DNA from: Robiginitalea marina
Lineage (GTDB): Bacteria; Bacteroidota; Bacteroidia; Flavobacteriales; Flavobacteriaceae
NCBI RefSeq assembly: GCF_024006985.1
Contig: NZ_JAMXIB010000002.1
Location: 310,001 to 374,000, forward strand
Direction: 5' to 3'
Length of the DNA: 64,000 nucleotides
Within the stretch, counting starts at the first letter, position 1. Each line of letters begins with the position of its first letter. Made by a program: the position numbers and the translations under genes. Positions 52,522 through 61,886 of the stretch are shown piece by piece. The notes under the pieces are model-generated. The model was given only the letters and a program-made list of their open reading frames with translations. It was not told the DNA's origin and searched no databases.

Positions 52522-53796
52522 TTAAAACATATATTTGACCATAAACTGCAGGCGTTTTCCGGTACCACTGTTCCCATCCACATTTGTGCGTTTTAACATC
52601 ATGAATTCTACCCCCATATTTACCTTTTTATAGGGAGACCAGATCAGGTTCACATGGCCGGATCCCCCTCCTTTGAGGTTATTCGGATCCCGGAATTCAC
52701 TCGGATCAATGCCGAACCAAGCTGTGTTAACAGAAGTCACAAGTGTGGGGGATATATTAAAGGCAAATCCACCTAACAGGTTCCAGGCCGGCATGGTTTT
52801 CAGGTTTCCTTCCGGGTCGAGTACCGCTGAGGCCTGCGTGCCAACGGTCGCAACGATCTGGCTGCCCCATCCCTGTCCGTAAGAGGACAGCCAGTTGAAA
52901 TAGTGCCTTTTTGCACCCAGGTACTTCCGTCCGCTAAAACTAAAACCCCATCCAATGGCCGTATCGTCCGGATTATCATCTTCTCCGTCCCACCTGAGTT
53001 GAAAAACGGATGCCCCCAGAAACAATCGGCCCCCATCTTTCAAACCCTTTGTAACATTTCCCACAACCATCGGAAGTATCTGGCTGGCTTTTCCCACCTG
53101 CCCGTTCGGATCAATACCCGGAAATTCGAGCATTTCAACAGCAACTGCATATTTATACGTGTCGGTTATATGGTCTTCAAAACGGATCTGGGCCCTGCGG
53201 CTCCCCGTCAGTGCATCCCCGGCCGCAAAGTCTATGGTTGAGGGTACGGCATATAAATCACTTTGAGTCCCCCAGGTCCGTCCCACCAACAGCCGTCCCA
53301 CTACGCCATAAAAATGCCGCAACCTTGGCGTTTGGTTAAATGGTCCCCTGTCCAGGTTATAGAAATCAAATTCAAAAAATACCCGCATGGGCATACCGGT
53401 TTCCGTCAGTGTGCGGATATCCACATTTAGGCGGGATTCCCTGGCATGCATGTTCATGTAGCCGTCTTGTAAGGGCCTTCCGTCACCAGGTACAGGTACA
53501 TTTTGTATTTCATATTGAAAACGATCATACCCTCCGTCAAAATCCTGGATATAATCCAGTTTGACATATCCGCCGATAGCCATACGCGCTTTCGTGCCGA
53601 ATAGAGGCCATGAGTTTGGAAATGTGTCGTCCACCAGGTCCTGCCCGGTTGTCGCGATGACGTTGTCCCTGAAATCATCAATGCGATCCTGTTTTTTATC
53701 CACTGTCTTAATAGAATCCTGGGGATTCCAGTCCTGGGCATAGGTCAGCTGTAATCCACACAGGATCAGCGCAACCAATAGATGTTTTTTCAGCAT
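52522..53796 (-). CDS. Outer-membrane porin, DcaP/OprO-like
   Basis: The start MLKKHLLVALILCGLQLTYAQ gives a Sec signal; 26 upstream in-frame residues were dropped. After a short N-terminal helix (SIKTVDKKQDRIDDFRDNV) comes a long beta-barrel ending in FMVKYMF. Typical segments are MAIGGYVKLDYIQDFDG, ESRLNVDIRTLTETG, RHFYGVVGRLLVGRTWGTQSDL and TGSRRAQIRFEDHI. DcaP-type porins form trimers for small acidic solutes. It follows the hydrolase cluster on the same strand and may admit its substrates. Confidence 0.85.
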   Translation of the reverse strand: MLKKHLLVALILCGLQLTYAQDWNPQDSIKTVDKKQDRIDDFRDNVIATTGQDLVDDTFPNSWPLFGTKARMAIGGYVKLDYIQDFDGGYDRFQYEIQNVPVPGDGRPLQDGYMNMHARESRLNVDIRTLTETGMPMRVFFEFDFYNLDRGPFNQTPRLRHFYGVVGRLLVGRTWGTQSDLYAVPSTIDFAAGDALTGSRRAQIRFEDHITDTYKYAVAVEMLEFPGIDPNGQVGKASQILPMVVGNVTKGLKDGGRLFLGASVFQLRWDGEDDNPDDTAIGWGFSFSGRKYLGAKRHYFNWLSSYGQGWGSQIVATVGTQASAVLDPEGNLKTMPAWNLLGGFAFNISPTLVTSVNTAWFGIDPSEFRDPNNLKGGGSGHVNLIWSPYKKVNMGVEFMMLKRTNVDGNSGTGKRLQFMVKYMF

Positions 53797-53971
53797 TAGA
53801 GCAGTTATTAGATTAAAAATGCAGTATTCTTTCAAACAATTTTCACGTATGGGTTTGTGATCAATCTCAAACAAAAAACATCCGGTTAAGGGCTTTCTTC
53901 AAAAGCCTGGCGATCCGCTTATGTCTGCCGACTTATTCTTGTCTTATTTCTTTTTAAAGCTTTCAATAACA

Positions 53972-54398
53972 CTATAAACTGCGTTCGGGTCTCACAATGG
54001 TGTAACCAATCATTATTCCCACAAGGATAGTCATGGCTACAACAAACATTTGAAAAAACTGTTGCACGCCTAGAGCCATCCCTGATACTACTTCGCCCAA
54101 AGGTTGGGGGTATTTGGTCAATGGCGTCAATATGAACAGAAGCCTCTTTAAAAGAAAAGGTCCCGGTTTCCACCTCGTTCAACTCATTGCCAGGTCGGGC
54201 AAGCCTGACTAAATCAAAATCCGGAGGTGTTGTAGCCATTATTTCTACACGCTGTGGTGAATCCGTCGTTTCCCGCAAACCAAAGCTAATTTCTACCGGT
54301 TTAGATTTAAATTCAGCCTGATAGCAAAAACCTTTGGCCAAGCAGGTTAGTAAAGATTCCAATCTGCCCGATGTAGAGCCCTGTTTATGAGCGGCCAA
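53972..54398 (-). pseudogene. Frameshifted small gene with C-terminal membrane helix
   Basis: Reading from 54398 (TTG), one frame gives a plausible soluble part (AAHKQGSTSGRLESLLTCLAKGFCY, then RVEIMATTPPDFDLVRLARPGNELNEVETGTFSFKEASVHIDAID). After about 54110-54140 that frame becomes nonsense. The next frame then reads LTKYPQPLGEVVSGMALGVQQFFQMFVVAMTILVGIMIGYTIVRPERSL with a stop at 53972-53974 and a clear membrane helix. The two parts join well with one frameshift. I cannot exclude sequencing error or unrelated small ORFs. Not a recognised family. Confidence 0.35.
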
Positions 54399-54480
54399 GC
54401 CAACTTTTATGATAAAACGTCAGGCATCGTCAAAGGAAACCTTTGACGATGCAGAAAACGTTTTCTCTTTGCCGACCCGG

Positions 54481-55989
54481 TTAATTGTCGAATACCGATC
54501 CGGAGAGATCGAACTCGTCGACCGCCCCGTCGCCCCGAATGAAGATCCGGTGGTTGAATCGCACATAGTTCAGTTCTCCAGACGGATCTTTGAGCAATTC
54601 GCCAAGGGATCCCTCGTTCGGGCCTTCGGTGATGATAAAATAGCCCTCGGCCGTGTTGGCCACATTGGCAGGCGCGGGATCCGCTCCTTTGGTCAATGCG
54701 GAGAACTGGATAAACACATATTTGTCACCCTCTTTCCGGATCTCGATGTTTTGGGAATTGCCCTTGAAGACGCCGACAAAGGGGTCGAGCACAGACGGAT
54801 CAACGCCCGCTGCGACCGGAGACTTGGCCTCGATTTTCGTGAAGGCTTTGACCATTGCGTTCGCAACTTTCTTGTAGGCCTCGACTCCGCGATCACTGTG
54901 GACCAAAACCACCACGGCAAAGTCGTGATCCGGGATAAGCTGCAGAAAAGAACGTGTGCCGGGCCAATTCCCCCCGTGGCTGGGACTGATGACCCCGTCG
55001 TAGTCGTGGACGAACCAGGTCAGCCCGGTAAAGTCGCCGGCCTCCGCCTCGACTGCCGGAGCGTGGGCGTAGTCCAGCGCTTCCCTGGACAGCAGCTGCT
55101 TGCCGGAGGCGTCCTTGCCGTCCAGCTGAAAGCGGGCGTATTTCAGCATGTCGGTAACCGTAGACCGGATTCCGCCGGAGGCTGCGGACTCTCTTATCAT
55201 CGGAATGTAGTACGGCTTTAGATCACTGATGCTGCCTTCCCCGTAGATCGGCGGATGACCCCATGCGTAGTTATTAGCCGGAGGAGTGGTGTCGTAATTA
55301 AAGGATGACGCATCCATGCCGAGCGGGTTGAGCAGGTGCTCTTCGATCAGGGTCTCGATCGGCTTTCCGCCGACATGCGACACCACATGGGTAGCAAAGG
55401 TGATACTGGTGTTGTTGTACATCCAGGTTTGATCGAACGGATAGATCTGCTGGATGTAAGCCCCCTGGAGCATGACCTTCTCGGAAATGGATCCACCCGG
55501 GGGAACGGGCAAGAACCCATGGTCGCCATACCAGCCAGCGCGATGGTGGAACAGGTCAACGACCCGCGCTTTCGAAGTCGCCTCGGGATCCGCGACCCTC
55601 CACCACGGCAGGATGTCGACGACACGGGCGTTCAAATCCAGTTTGCCCTGTTCGGACAGCTGCATGGCCACCGTCGAAAGGAAGGTTTTTGTCACAGAGC
55701 CAATTTGGAATTGCGTATCAGGGGTAACCGCCTCGTCGGTGCCTACCTTGGTGACGCCGAGGCCGGCGCTGTAGGAGTTGGGCCCGTGGATGACACCGAC
55801 AGCAAGTCCCGGTATGCGCATTTCCTTGATCAGTTCAGCAGTTTCGGCGATGACCGCATCAAAGGTCACCTGGCCCTCCTTCTTCGTCATTGTCACTTTG
55901 GACGGTGGCTTTTTCTGAGCAAGTGCCGGTTGAACCGCAAATAATGCCGAGATCATTACGGTAAATAATAGTTTAATTTTTTGTTTCAT
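54481..55989 (-). CDS. Exported serine hydrolase, class C beta-lactamase/MlrB-like fold
   Basis: A Sec signal (MKQKIKLLFTVMISALFAVQPALAQ) precedes a serine beta-lactamase/PBP-type domain: Ser-Val-Thr-Lys (98-101, QIGSVTKTFLS) and Tyr-Asn-Asn (191-193, WMYNNTSITF). A His-Gly-Gly at SHGGNWPG stands where KTG is expected. A C-terminal beta domain (about 400-502, FVGVFKGNSQNIEIRKEGDKY) matches the lipocalin-like tail of many class C-related esterases and D-aminopeptidases. MlrB of the microcystin pathway belongs to this fold. The base composition is higher in GC than the neighbouring amidohydrolases, and the first 74 nt nearly match those of the class A gene upstream. Confidence 0.85.
   Translation of the reverse strand: MKQKIKLLFTVMISALFAVQPALAQKKPPSKVTMTKKEGQVTFDAVIAETAELIKEMRIPGLAVGVIHGPNSYSAGLGVTKVGTDEAVTPDTQFQIGSVTKTFLSTVAMQLSEQGKLDLNARVVDILPWWRVADPEATSKARVVDLFHHRAGWYGDHGFLPVPPGGSISEKVMLQGAYIQQIYPFDQTWMYNNTSITFATHVVSHVGGKPIETLIEEHLLNPLGMDASSFNYDTTPPANNYAWGHPPIYGEGSISDLKPYYIPMIRESAASGGIRSTVTDMLKYARFQLDGKDASGKQLLSREALDYAHAPAVEAEAGDFTGLTWFVHDYDGVISPSHGGNWPGTRSFLQLIPDHDFAVVVLVHSDRGVEAYKKVANAMVKAFTKIEAKSPVAAGVDPSVLDPFVGVFKGNSQNIEIRKEGDKYVFIQFSALTKGADPAPANVANTAEGYFIITEGPNEGSLGELLKDPSGELNYVRFNHRIFIRGDGAVDEFDLSGSVFDN
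55916..55989 (-). repeat. 5'-end cassette, copy in the class C-like gene
   Basis: The first 74 nt of the coding region (signal peptide) match 57032-57105 at about 64 positions, with no indels and the ATGs in register. Confidence 0.85.
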
Positions 55990-56106
55990 GGTTTCTCTTT
56001 ATTAAATACTTGTAATAAAGTTTATCTAATGTGTGTGCCTAAGGCCTTGGTTCAGAGGTGACTATAGGCGCCGTCCGCTGCAACGAATTGATAGGCACGA
56101 TAAAGC

Positions 56107-57105
56107 TTATTTGTCTTCTGACTTTAAATAATAAAAGTCATATAAAGTCCGGGTAACTTCCGCAATGGCCCGATCACGATCAGCTTCTGAGGTTGTACTG
56201 CTTTTGGTGAATACCACAATCGCAAAACGTCGGCCGTCGGGTAGCGTGATATAGCCGACGTCGTTGGCCACGCCCCCTATGGTTCCGGTCTTGTTCGCTA
56301 CGGGCGTTCCCTTGGGCAGCAGCCCCTTGAGCCGGCCAGAGCCCGTGCGCGTGCGCGACATGACATTAATCAAGAAGTCGCGGCTCTCGGAGCTCGTCGC
56401 TTTGCCACCGTCAATGGCAAGCAGGAGCTGCAGCATCGCAAGGGGCGTTGCTTGGTCACGTGGATCTGCCTCGAAGTCCAGATTGCGGTCACCCTGGATC
56501 TTCAAGAGCTCCGGCCGGGCCTTGAAGACCTCTGTGGCGAGTTTATGCGTGGCCGGTCCCGGCAAACCATAGAACTCCCCGATGATCTCGCCTGTCGGCC
56601 GATCGACTCTGAAATCGCTGATCCCAATCCTGCGCAGATATTTGGTCACTGCCGCGGGGCCACCGGCCAGCCCCATCGAGATGTCGGTCGCCGTGTTGTC
56701 GCTCTCCGTGATCATCACCTCGATCAGGTTCGCGATCGACAACTGGAGCCCAGGGTGAACGAATCTGCCATTAAGCGCAGCGTCCCCGATCATCATCATA
56801 TCGAGTGTGACATCGACCATCTGGTCGAGCCGCAGCTCCCCCCTGTCCACGCGATCCAGCACGGCAGCGGCAATCGCAACCTTGTAGGTACTCGCCATCA
56901 CAAACTGTTCATCTCCGTTTATGGTAATCTTCTTATCCGAACCAATTTCCTGTGCCGCCACTCCAATGCGACCCGCTAACTTCTCTGTGAGTTTCTCGAT
57001 CTTCTGAGAAATAGCTTCAGCATTTTGTTTTTGAGCAAATGCCGGTTGAACTGCAAATAATGCCGAGATTATTACAGTAAATAATTGTTTCATCTTTCTC
57101 TTCAT
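56107..57105 (-). CDS. Class A beta-lactamase-like enzyme with altered omega region
   Basis: A Sec signal (MKRKMKQLFTVIISALFAVQPAFAQ) leads into a class A fold: nucleophile S-T-Y-K (72-75), S-D-N (135-137) and K-T-G (272-274). The distance from SDN to KTG is about 137 residues rather than about 104. The extra residues fall in the omega region (about 170-220, EFYGLPGPATHKLATEVFKARPELLK). The usual E-x-x-L-N with the deacylating Glu166 cannot be found; Thr 171 aligns there, with Glu 173 or 177 nearby. Beta-lactam hydrolysis is plausible but may be slow or changed. It lies 46 bp downstream of the MlrC-like gene. Confidence 0.86.
   Translation of the reverse strand: MKRKMKQLFTVIISALFAVQPAFAQKQNAEAISQKIEKLTEKLAGRIGVAAQEIGSDKKITINGDEQFVMASTYKVAIAAAVLDRVDRGELRLDQMVDVTLDMMMIGDAALNGRFVHPGLQLSIANLIEVMITESDNTATDISMGLAGGPAAVTKYLRRIGISDFRVDRPTGEIIGEFYGLPGPATHKLATEVFKARPELLKIQGDRNLDFEADPRDQATPLAMLQLLLAIDGGKATSSESRDFLINVMSRTRTGSGRLKGLLPKGTPVANKTGTIGGVANDVGYITLPDGRRFAIVVFTKSSTTSEADRDRAIAEVTRTLYDFYYLKSEDK
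57032..57105 (-). repeat. 5'-end cassette, copy in the class A-like gene
   Basis: Signal-peptide coding sequence matching 55916-55989 at about 64 of 74 positions. Confidence 0.85.
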
Positions 57106-57151
57106 CTTTCTTTTCTTTTAAATATTAATCATTGCGTTTAATCGATTTGTA

Positions 57152-58816
57152 TTAATCTCCTATACTAAAAGTTGCGTTTTCGTCTAGAGGGTAGATAGGA
57201 TACTTGAGCTGGGTATGCTCAAAAAGCGTAATATCACGGCTAGTGGTTCCTGGAACATCTGCTAGCAGTAACTTGTCGGTGAAGTTTTCATAGAATGCTC
57301 TAAAGTGCATCCCGCTTTTGACACCTATAACGTCATATTCCTGAATGATGATGCCATGTGGCCGTCCCTGCGTATCATCATAGGTCTGGCATAGGCCGGA
57401 AATAACGATAACATCCACCGTATTCTCAGCTTCGATGACTAACCTGGCGGTAGGGCCAAGCTGGAACGGGCCGTTGAAAGCGGTGCCCCCGCGAACGGTC
57501 TCATTCCCATCCGAAAGAGACTTGACATAGGCTTTGGTCTTAATCGGTTCACCCGCCAATGTCTCATATTTGCCCCCGAGGCTCACATCGATTGTTGCTC
57601 CTACACCGGCAGCGACTGCTGCCTTTGCGGTTTCTGGATCGTGTATGGACATGAAAGCGACTTTCCCCAGGCCCTTTGTCTCCATCAGGGCCTTCAGCAG
57701 GTGGGTGCCGCCACCTCCGGCACCACCTCCAGGGTTGTCTGCCGCGTCCCCAATCACTATAGGGGTATGGTCTATGATATCGCCTTTTGTTGGCAATTTA
57801 CGCACATAGTGGCCGTCCTTTTCGAGCATGGCCAGCACAGTGCTCATCGTTTTGTCCAAAGTTTCTAAAGGGATGATGGACTCTTTCCTATGGTCCCATA
57901 TCCACTGCGCCAGTTCGTCCACCAGTTCTTCTGCCAGCTTGAGGTTATTTTCGGTAGTGACCATTGGGTACACGCCACAAAAATTGCTGTCCTGATATGG
58001 GAAACCATGCATCACAGAGCAGTTGAGAACACCGGGCCTTTTTTCTATTTCAATGCACTTTTCTTTAAGTCGATTGGCAAAGGTTCCCTCCTCTTCGGTA
58101 TTACTCATCCCCATCATCAGGGGCACTTTGCGATAGGCGGGGGTAGGATGTGATTCTCCTGCAAGGATGGCAGCGCCACGATACATCGCATCACGTGCGC
58201 ATGCATTCATATCCATATGAGGATATTCTTTGCAGGCACTGAAGAAATTCATATTATCCTTCATTTTATCGGTGATCTTGCCATGCAGGTCACCGCTCCA
58301 GACAATTATCGTGTCCTTTCCGACTAATTTTCTTACTGACTCCGCTAAGTCCCCTTCAAGATCGTTCGTGCTTTTTACCATGCCGGCACCGTGTACACCA
58401 AGGTAGACGATGTCCATCGGCATCTGTGATTTCAGCGTGTCCATGATATCCTTTTTCGCATCTTTCCAAGCCTGATCACTCACTGTGCTAAAGCACCAGT
58501 CTATGTAGTACATAACGCCTGGCAGCAGCTCCCATCCCTTCTCTTCACAAACATCTACCGCACCGCCAATAGCAGTCCCTTTCAACATATTCTTAATTTG
58601 ATCACCCCGGAACGTGCGCATTCTGTCGAGCGTGGTTTCGCCCATACCTTCGGTGAGGTAGGTGTTGGTTTCATGGAAAAAACCAACATAGGATACTCTC
58701 AATTTTTTACTTTCTTTTAATGTGTTTTCATTGTTTAAAGAGAAGGAAAGTAGAGGTGCTGATGCTGCAGCAACACCTGCAGCACTGGATAGCGTAACAA
58801 ACTTTCTTCTTTTCAT
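57152..58816 (-). CDS. M81 family metallopeptidase (MlrC-like)
   Basis: A Tat-like signal (MKRRKFVTLSSAAGVAAASAPLLSF) precedes a 525-residue M81 (DUF1485) protein. Metal-site segments are FFHETNTYL, VYLGVHGAGM, WSGDLHGKIT and EYPHMDMNACARDA. A Gly-rich turn NPGGGAGGGGTHLL and a C-terminal domain (MlrC C-terminus, FHGF-like block near GMHFRAFYE) follow. MlrC finishes microcystin breakdown by cutting the tetrapeptide. Most family members act on unknown substrates. The start overlaps the upstream amidohydrolase stop (ATGA), so the two are translationally coupled. Confidence 0.88.
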   Translation of the reverse strand: MKRRKFVTLSSAAGVAAASAPLLSFSLNNENTLKESKKLRVSYVGFFHETNTYLTEGMGETTLDRMRTFRGDQIKNMLKGTAIGGAVDVCEEKGWELLPGVMYYIDWCFSTVSDQAWKDAKKDIMDTLKSQMPMDIVYLGVHGAGMVKSTNDLEGDLAESVRKLVGKDTIIVWSGDLHGKITDKMKDNMNFFSACKEYPHMDMNACARDAMYRGAAILAGESHPTPAYRKVPLMMGMSNTEEEGTFANRLKEKCIEIEKRPGVLNCSVMHGFPYQDSNFCGVYPMVTTENNLKLAEELVDELAQWIWDHRKESIIPLETLDKTMSTVLAMLEKDGHYVRKLPTKGDIIDHTPIVIGDAADNPGGGAGGGGTHLLKALMETKGLGKVAFMSIHDPETAKAAVAAGVGATIDVSLGGKYETLAGEPIKTKAYVKSLSDGNETVRGGTAFNGPFQLGPTARLVIEAENTVDVIVISGLCQTYDDTQGRPHGIIIQEYDVIGVKSGMHFRAFYENFTDKLLLADVPGTTSRDITLFEHTQLKYPIYPLDENATFSIGD

Positions 58817-60156
58817 TTGTTTAAATTGTTTTTATATAGAACACCGTCTTTCATGATCACCTTAAATTTATTTTCGGGATCGGCAACTAAATCGATGTTC
58901 TCTAAAGGATTGCCATCCACCAATATCAGATCCGCATAAGCACTCTCTTTGATAACTCCTATGGGGTGTGGATAGGGGTCCCGAGGGCCGCAGAGTTTCA
59001 CCAATTCGGCATTGACAGAAGTGGCCATTTTCAGGATTTCGTAGGGGGTGTACCATCTTTTCAGTTTAGCAAGTAATTTCCCTTGCTTTTCGCCCAACCT
59101 GGCATCGAAGAGAATGTCAGTACCGAATGCGGTTTTCACTTTATATTTTTTGGCTAAAGCAATCGCATTGTCGAGACCATCCGTTACTTCAACAAATTTT
59201 GCTGTGCTTATCGGGTCTTCAAATCGAATGGCATCTTCATCATTTATGATGGGTTGCATGCTAAACCATGCACCTTTCTCGGCCATGAGTTTAGCGGTTT
59301 CTTCGGTGATGAGAAAAGCATGTTCGACGGATTTTGCCCCAGCCCTTACCCATATTTGAATTGCATCATCAGTATTGGCATGTATGGCGACATAGGTGTT
59401 CCAACTTGCGGCGACCTCAACCATAGCCTCGGCCTCAGCCTTGGTATATTGGGTAACATCGAGCGGGTCATACAAAGAAGATACTCCACCGCCAGCCATC
59501 ACTTTGATTTGGGTAGCACCCATTCTCAATGCTTCACGGGTTCTTTTTGTTACTTCCGGCACTCCATCCGCAATGATTGTATGGCCTGTTCTCTGAATGT
59601 AATCTAATGCTTGATCCGGGTTAGAAGGAACTGCATTGGGCGCCAGAAAATCGCCATGCCCCGAAGTTTGGCTAATCGTGGGTCCTGAAGGGTATATCCT
59701 GGGGCCAATAATGGTGCCCTCATCTATCGCCCTTTTTACACCAAAAGAATTGCCGCCAACATCTCTCACCGTAGTAAACCCTCTTAACAGGGTTTTTCCT
59801 GAATGGTGGCCTGCATTGATTCCGAGGTGAGCTAAATCTGCATTCAAAAGTTTGCTTATCGACCAGAAATTAAATACAGTATGCCAATGGTTGTCGATGA
59901 GACCGGGCATGAGTGTCATGCCCTGCCCATCAATAATGCTGACATTATCGGTTTGCACAACCATCAATGGTTCTTTTGATATTTGCTTGATGAGGTTGCC
60001 CTCTACCAAAACATCTGCCTTGAACCGTTTATCGGATAGTCCATCAAAGACTTGGACATTGGTAAACAAGGTGATTTGCTTTGGTTGTTCCTGAGCAAAC
60101 AGCCCTAAACTGAAGAAGCAAAGGATACATGCGAGTAGCGATTTTTTCATTTTCAA
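58813..60156 (-). CDS. Exported amidohydrolase (imidazolonepropionase/prolidase-like subgroup)
   Basis: A Sec signal (MKMKKSLLACILCFFSLGLFAQ) precedes a metal-dependent amidohydrolase TIM barrel: GLIDNHWHTVF (H-W-H metal pair), GFTTVRDVGGN, IAIHANTDDAIQIWVRAGAKSVEHAFLI (metal His) and TAFGTDILFDARLG (metal Asp). The C-terminal beta part is GVIKESAYADLILVDGNPLENI. This subgroup includes dipeptidases and Xaa-Arg/Xaa-Pro-type enzymes from metagenomes. The exact bond cut is unknown. It overlaps the MlrC-like gene by 4 bp. Confidence 0.87.
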   Translation of the reverse strand: MKMKKSLLACILCFFSLGLFAQEQPKQITLFTNVQVFDGLSDKRFKADVLVEGNLIKQISKEPLMVVQTDNVSIIDGQGMTLMPGLIDNHWHTVFNFWSISKLLNADLAHLGINAGHHSGKTLLRGFTTVRDVGGNSFGVKRAIDEGTIIGPRIYPSGPTISQTSGHGDFLAPNAVPSNPDQALDYIQRTGHTIIADGVPEVTKRTREALRMGATQIKVMAGGGVSSLYDPLDVTQYTKAEAEAMVEVAASWNTYVAIHANTDDAIQIWVRAGAKSVEHAFLITEETAKLMAEKGAWFSMQPIINDEDAIRFEDPISTAKFVEVTDGLDNAIALAKKYKVKTAFGTDILFDARLGEKQGKLLAKLKRWYTPYEILKMATSVNAELVKLCGPRDPYPHPIGVIKESAYADLILVDGNPLENIDLVADPENKFKVIMKDGVLYKNNLNK

Positions 60157-60224
60157 AGACTCTTCAGCTTATTGATTATTTAGCTTTTTGAGATACTATG
60201 GCGCTCTTAATTATTAAAGTTGTA

Positions 60225-61862
60225 TTACTTTAAAGCAGCTCCACTGAAATCAGCAGGTGAGGCATAGAAAGCTTTTTCCCAATTTTCGACAGATAATGGT
60301 TCAAAACGTCCTTTTTCTTCAACCTCAAAACGAATAGGTTGACCCGCATCAAAGCGTTTTATAGGTTCTGAATCTCTCATTACAATGATGCCATTTACTA
60401 TCACATGAGGGATCCCGGTTGATGGAAGGGTACCTTTGGCATAAGTAGAGTTATCAGTTACGGTTTTAGGATTGAAAATGGTAATATCAGCTACCATACC
60501 CTCTTGTAATCTTCCTCTCACTTGCATGGCTTTAAGACCCATTTTCCCTAAAGGATTTGCGTAGTTATAGCTGGTCATAGAAACAGCCTGCATCAATGGG
60601 ATATTGTTTTCTCTTGCTAAACGTAAAACTTTGGCAAAAGAACCAGCTAAGCGCGGGTGGGTATTCGGAAAGTCTTCGTAGGGAGTTTCCCATGTAAGTC
60701 CATCATCGGGTATGAAAGGCATACCGTCGCTACCTATGGCCACTCCTTTCATTTTAATCCAATTCACTATCCATTCCTCTTTGCTTTTGTAAACAAGCAC
60801 TAAACGGGTAGGCTCTTTCTTCAGCATTTCTTCTCGTGTTTCTTGGGTGTAAAATTCTCCAGTTTCCACGTCTTGAAGGGTTTCTTCATATTTATTGCCA
60901 AGTGCATTTACCCAAATCTCCGGCTCCAAGAATACTGCGTTTAGGGCTGTTGAGCCAGCAGCATACGGATATATTTCTCCCCATACATTGTTGCCCTTTC
61001 CTTGCATTCTAAGCAGTAGTTCATAGACCAAGTTATAACCAGGGTTATTGAAATGAAGTGCATTGGCCGGGGCACCTAATGCTGAAGCATTGGCGAGCAT
61101 TTCCTGAATACCTAAGGTTTCTTCTACATCCGACCCGGGTGTCAATCTAAAATGCATACCTATTTGACGACCGTAGGCTCCGGCAAGTTTTTGAAGTTCA
61201 AAAATTTCTCTAGAGGAAACCCCTTCACGCATATAGCCAACAGTAGAACCGATACCTATGCCTCCTTTACGCAATCCTTCATCCATCATTTTGAGGATTT
61301 CATTGGCTTGTTCAAGACTTGGACGGGTCTTTGACCATCCTTCTTTTCCCGATCGTGTACCAACCGCATCCAAAGTGTAATATCGTTTCCAATCTTTGAA
61401 TTCATCTAACACCGCGGCACGAACTAATTCATGGGCAACGGCTACTCCATAATTGACCGGAGCGTTGCCTTCTCTTTGTTTATAAAATTTGTCGATTTCC
61501 GGACCGAATCCTCCAACCTCTAAATCTAAAAGAGTTGTGCGACCATCACGCAACATGAGACGATAGACATACGGCTCAATAGTATGTTGATGGCCGTCGA
61601 TAAACCCAGGTGCTACCACATGGTCTTTGGCATCAATGGTTTCTTTTCCAGAGATTTCAGCTTCTGTGATGATCGCAATTTTACCGTCTTTAACTCCGAC
61701 GTTTCTGATGCCGTCAAAATTGGTTTCCGGATCCATGACACGACCATTTAAGATGACTATGTCAAATTCCTGATTGGGGTCAGCCCCTTTTTCTGTGGAT
61801 TTCTGATTACAGCTGCTGAAAATAAGTGCAGATATCAAGAGGGTTAAAAGAGTTTTTTTCAT
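60225..61862 (-). CDS. N-acyl-D-amino-acid-deacylase-like amidohydrolase lipoprotein (copy 1)
   Basis: The lipoprotein signal MKKTLLTLLISALIFSSC is followed by the amidohydrolase beta-sandwich (DIVILNGRVMDPETNFDGIRNVGVKDGKIAIITE) and APGFIDGHQHTIEPY with the metal H-x-H. Later metal sites are IGMHFRL and VAIGSDGMPFIPDDG. The layout is that of D-aminoacylase/dihydroorotase-type enzymes, which remove acyl groups from D-amino acids. Substrate not proven. It starts 24 bp after a paralogue, whose first 89 residues are about 87% identical and whose middle is much more different. Confidence 0.86.
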   Translation of the reverse strand: MKKTLLTLLISALIFSSCNQKSTEKGADPNQEFDIVILNGRVMDPETNFDGIRNVGVKDGKIAIITEAEISGKETIDAKDHVVAPGFIDGHQHTIEPYVYRLMLRDGRTTLLDLEVGGFGPEIDKFYKQREGNAPVNYGVAVAHELVRAAVLDEFKDWKRYYTLDAVGTRSGKEGWSKTRPSLEQANEILKMMDEGLRKGGIGIGSTVGYMREGVSSREIFELQKLAGAYGRQIGMHFRLTPGSDVEETLGIQEMLANASALGAPANALHFNNPGYNLVYELLLRMQGKGNNVWGEIYPYAAGSTALNAVFLEPEIWVNALGNKYEETLQDVETGEFYTQETREEMLKKEPTRLVLVYKSKEEWIVNWIKMKGVAIGSDGMPFIPDDGLTWETPYEDFPNTHPRLAGSFAKVLRLARENNIPLMQAVSMTSYNYANPLGKMGLKAMQVRGRLQEGMVADITIFNPKTVTDNSTYAKGTLPSTGIPHVIVNGIIVMRDSEPIKRFDAGQPIRFEVEEKGRFEPLSVENWEKAFYASPADFSGAALK

Positions 61863-61886
61863 TTTACAGAGGGTATATGGTGTTTT

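Noticed and set aside
46985-57105. Control of the island beta-lactamase-like genes by the nearby BlaI-type repressor
   Set aside because: No AACTA-N6-TAGTT palindrome lies upstream of 55989 or 57105, and the repressor operon is 7 kb away across the tRNA boundary.
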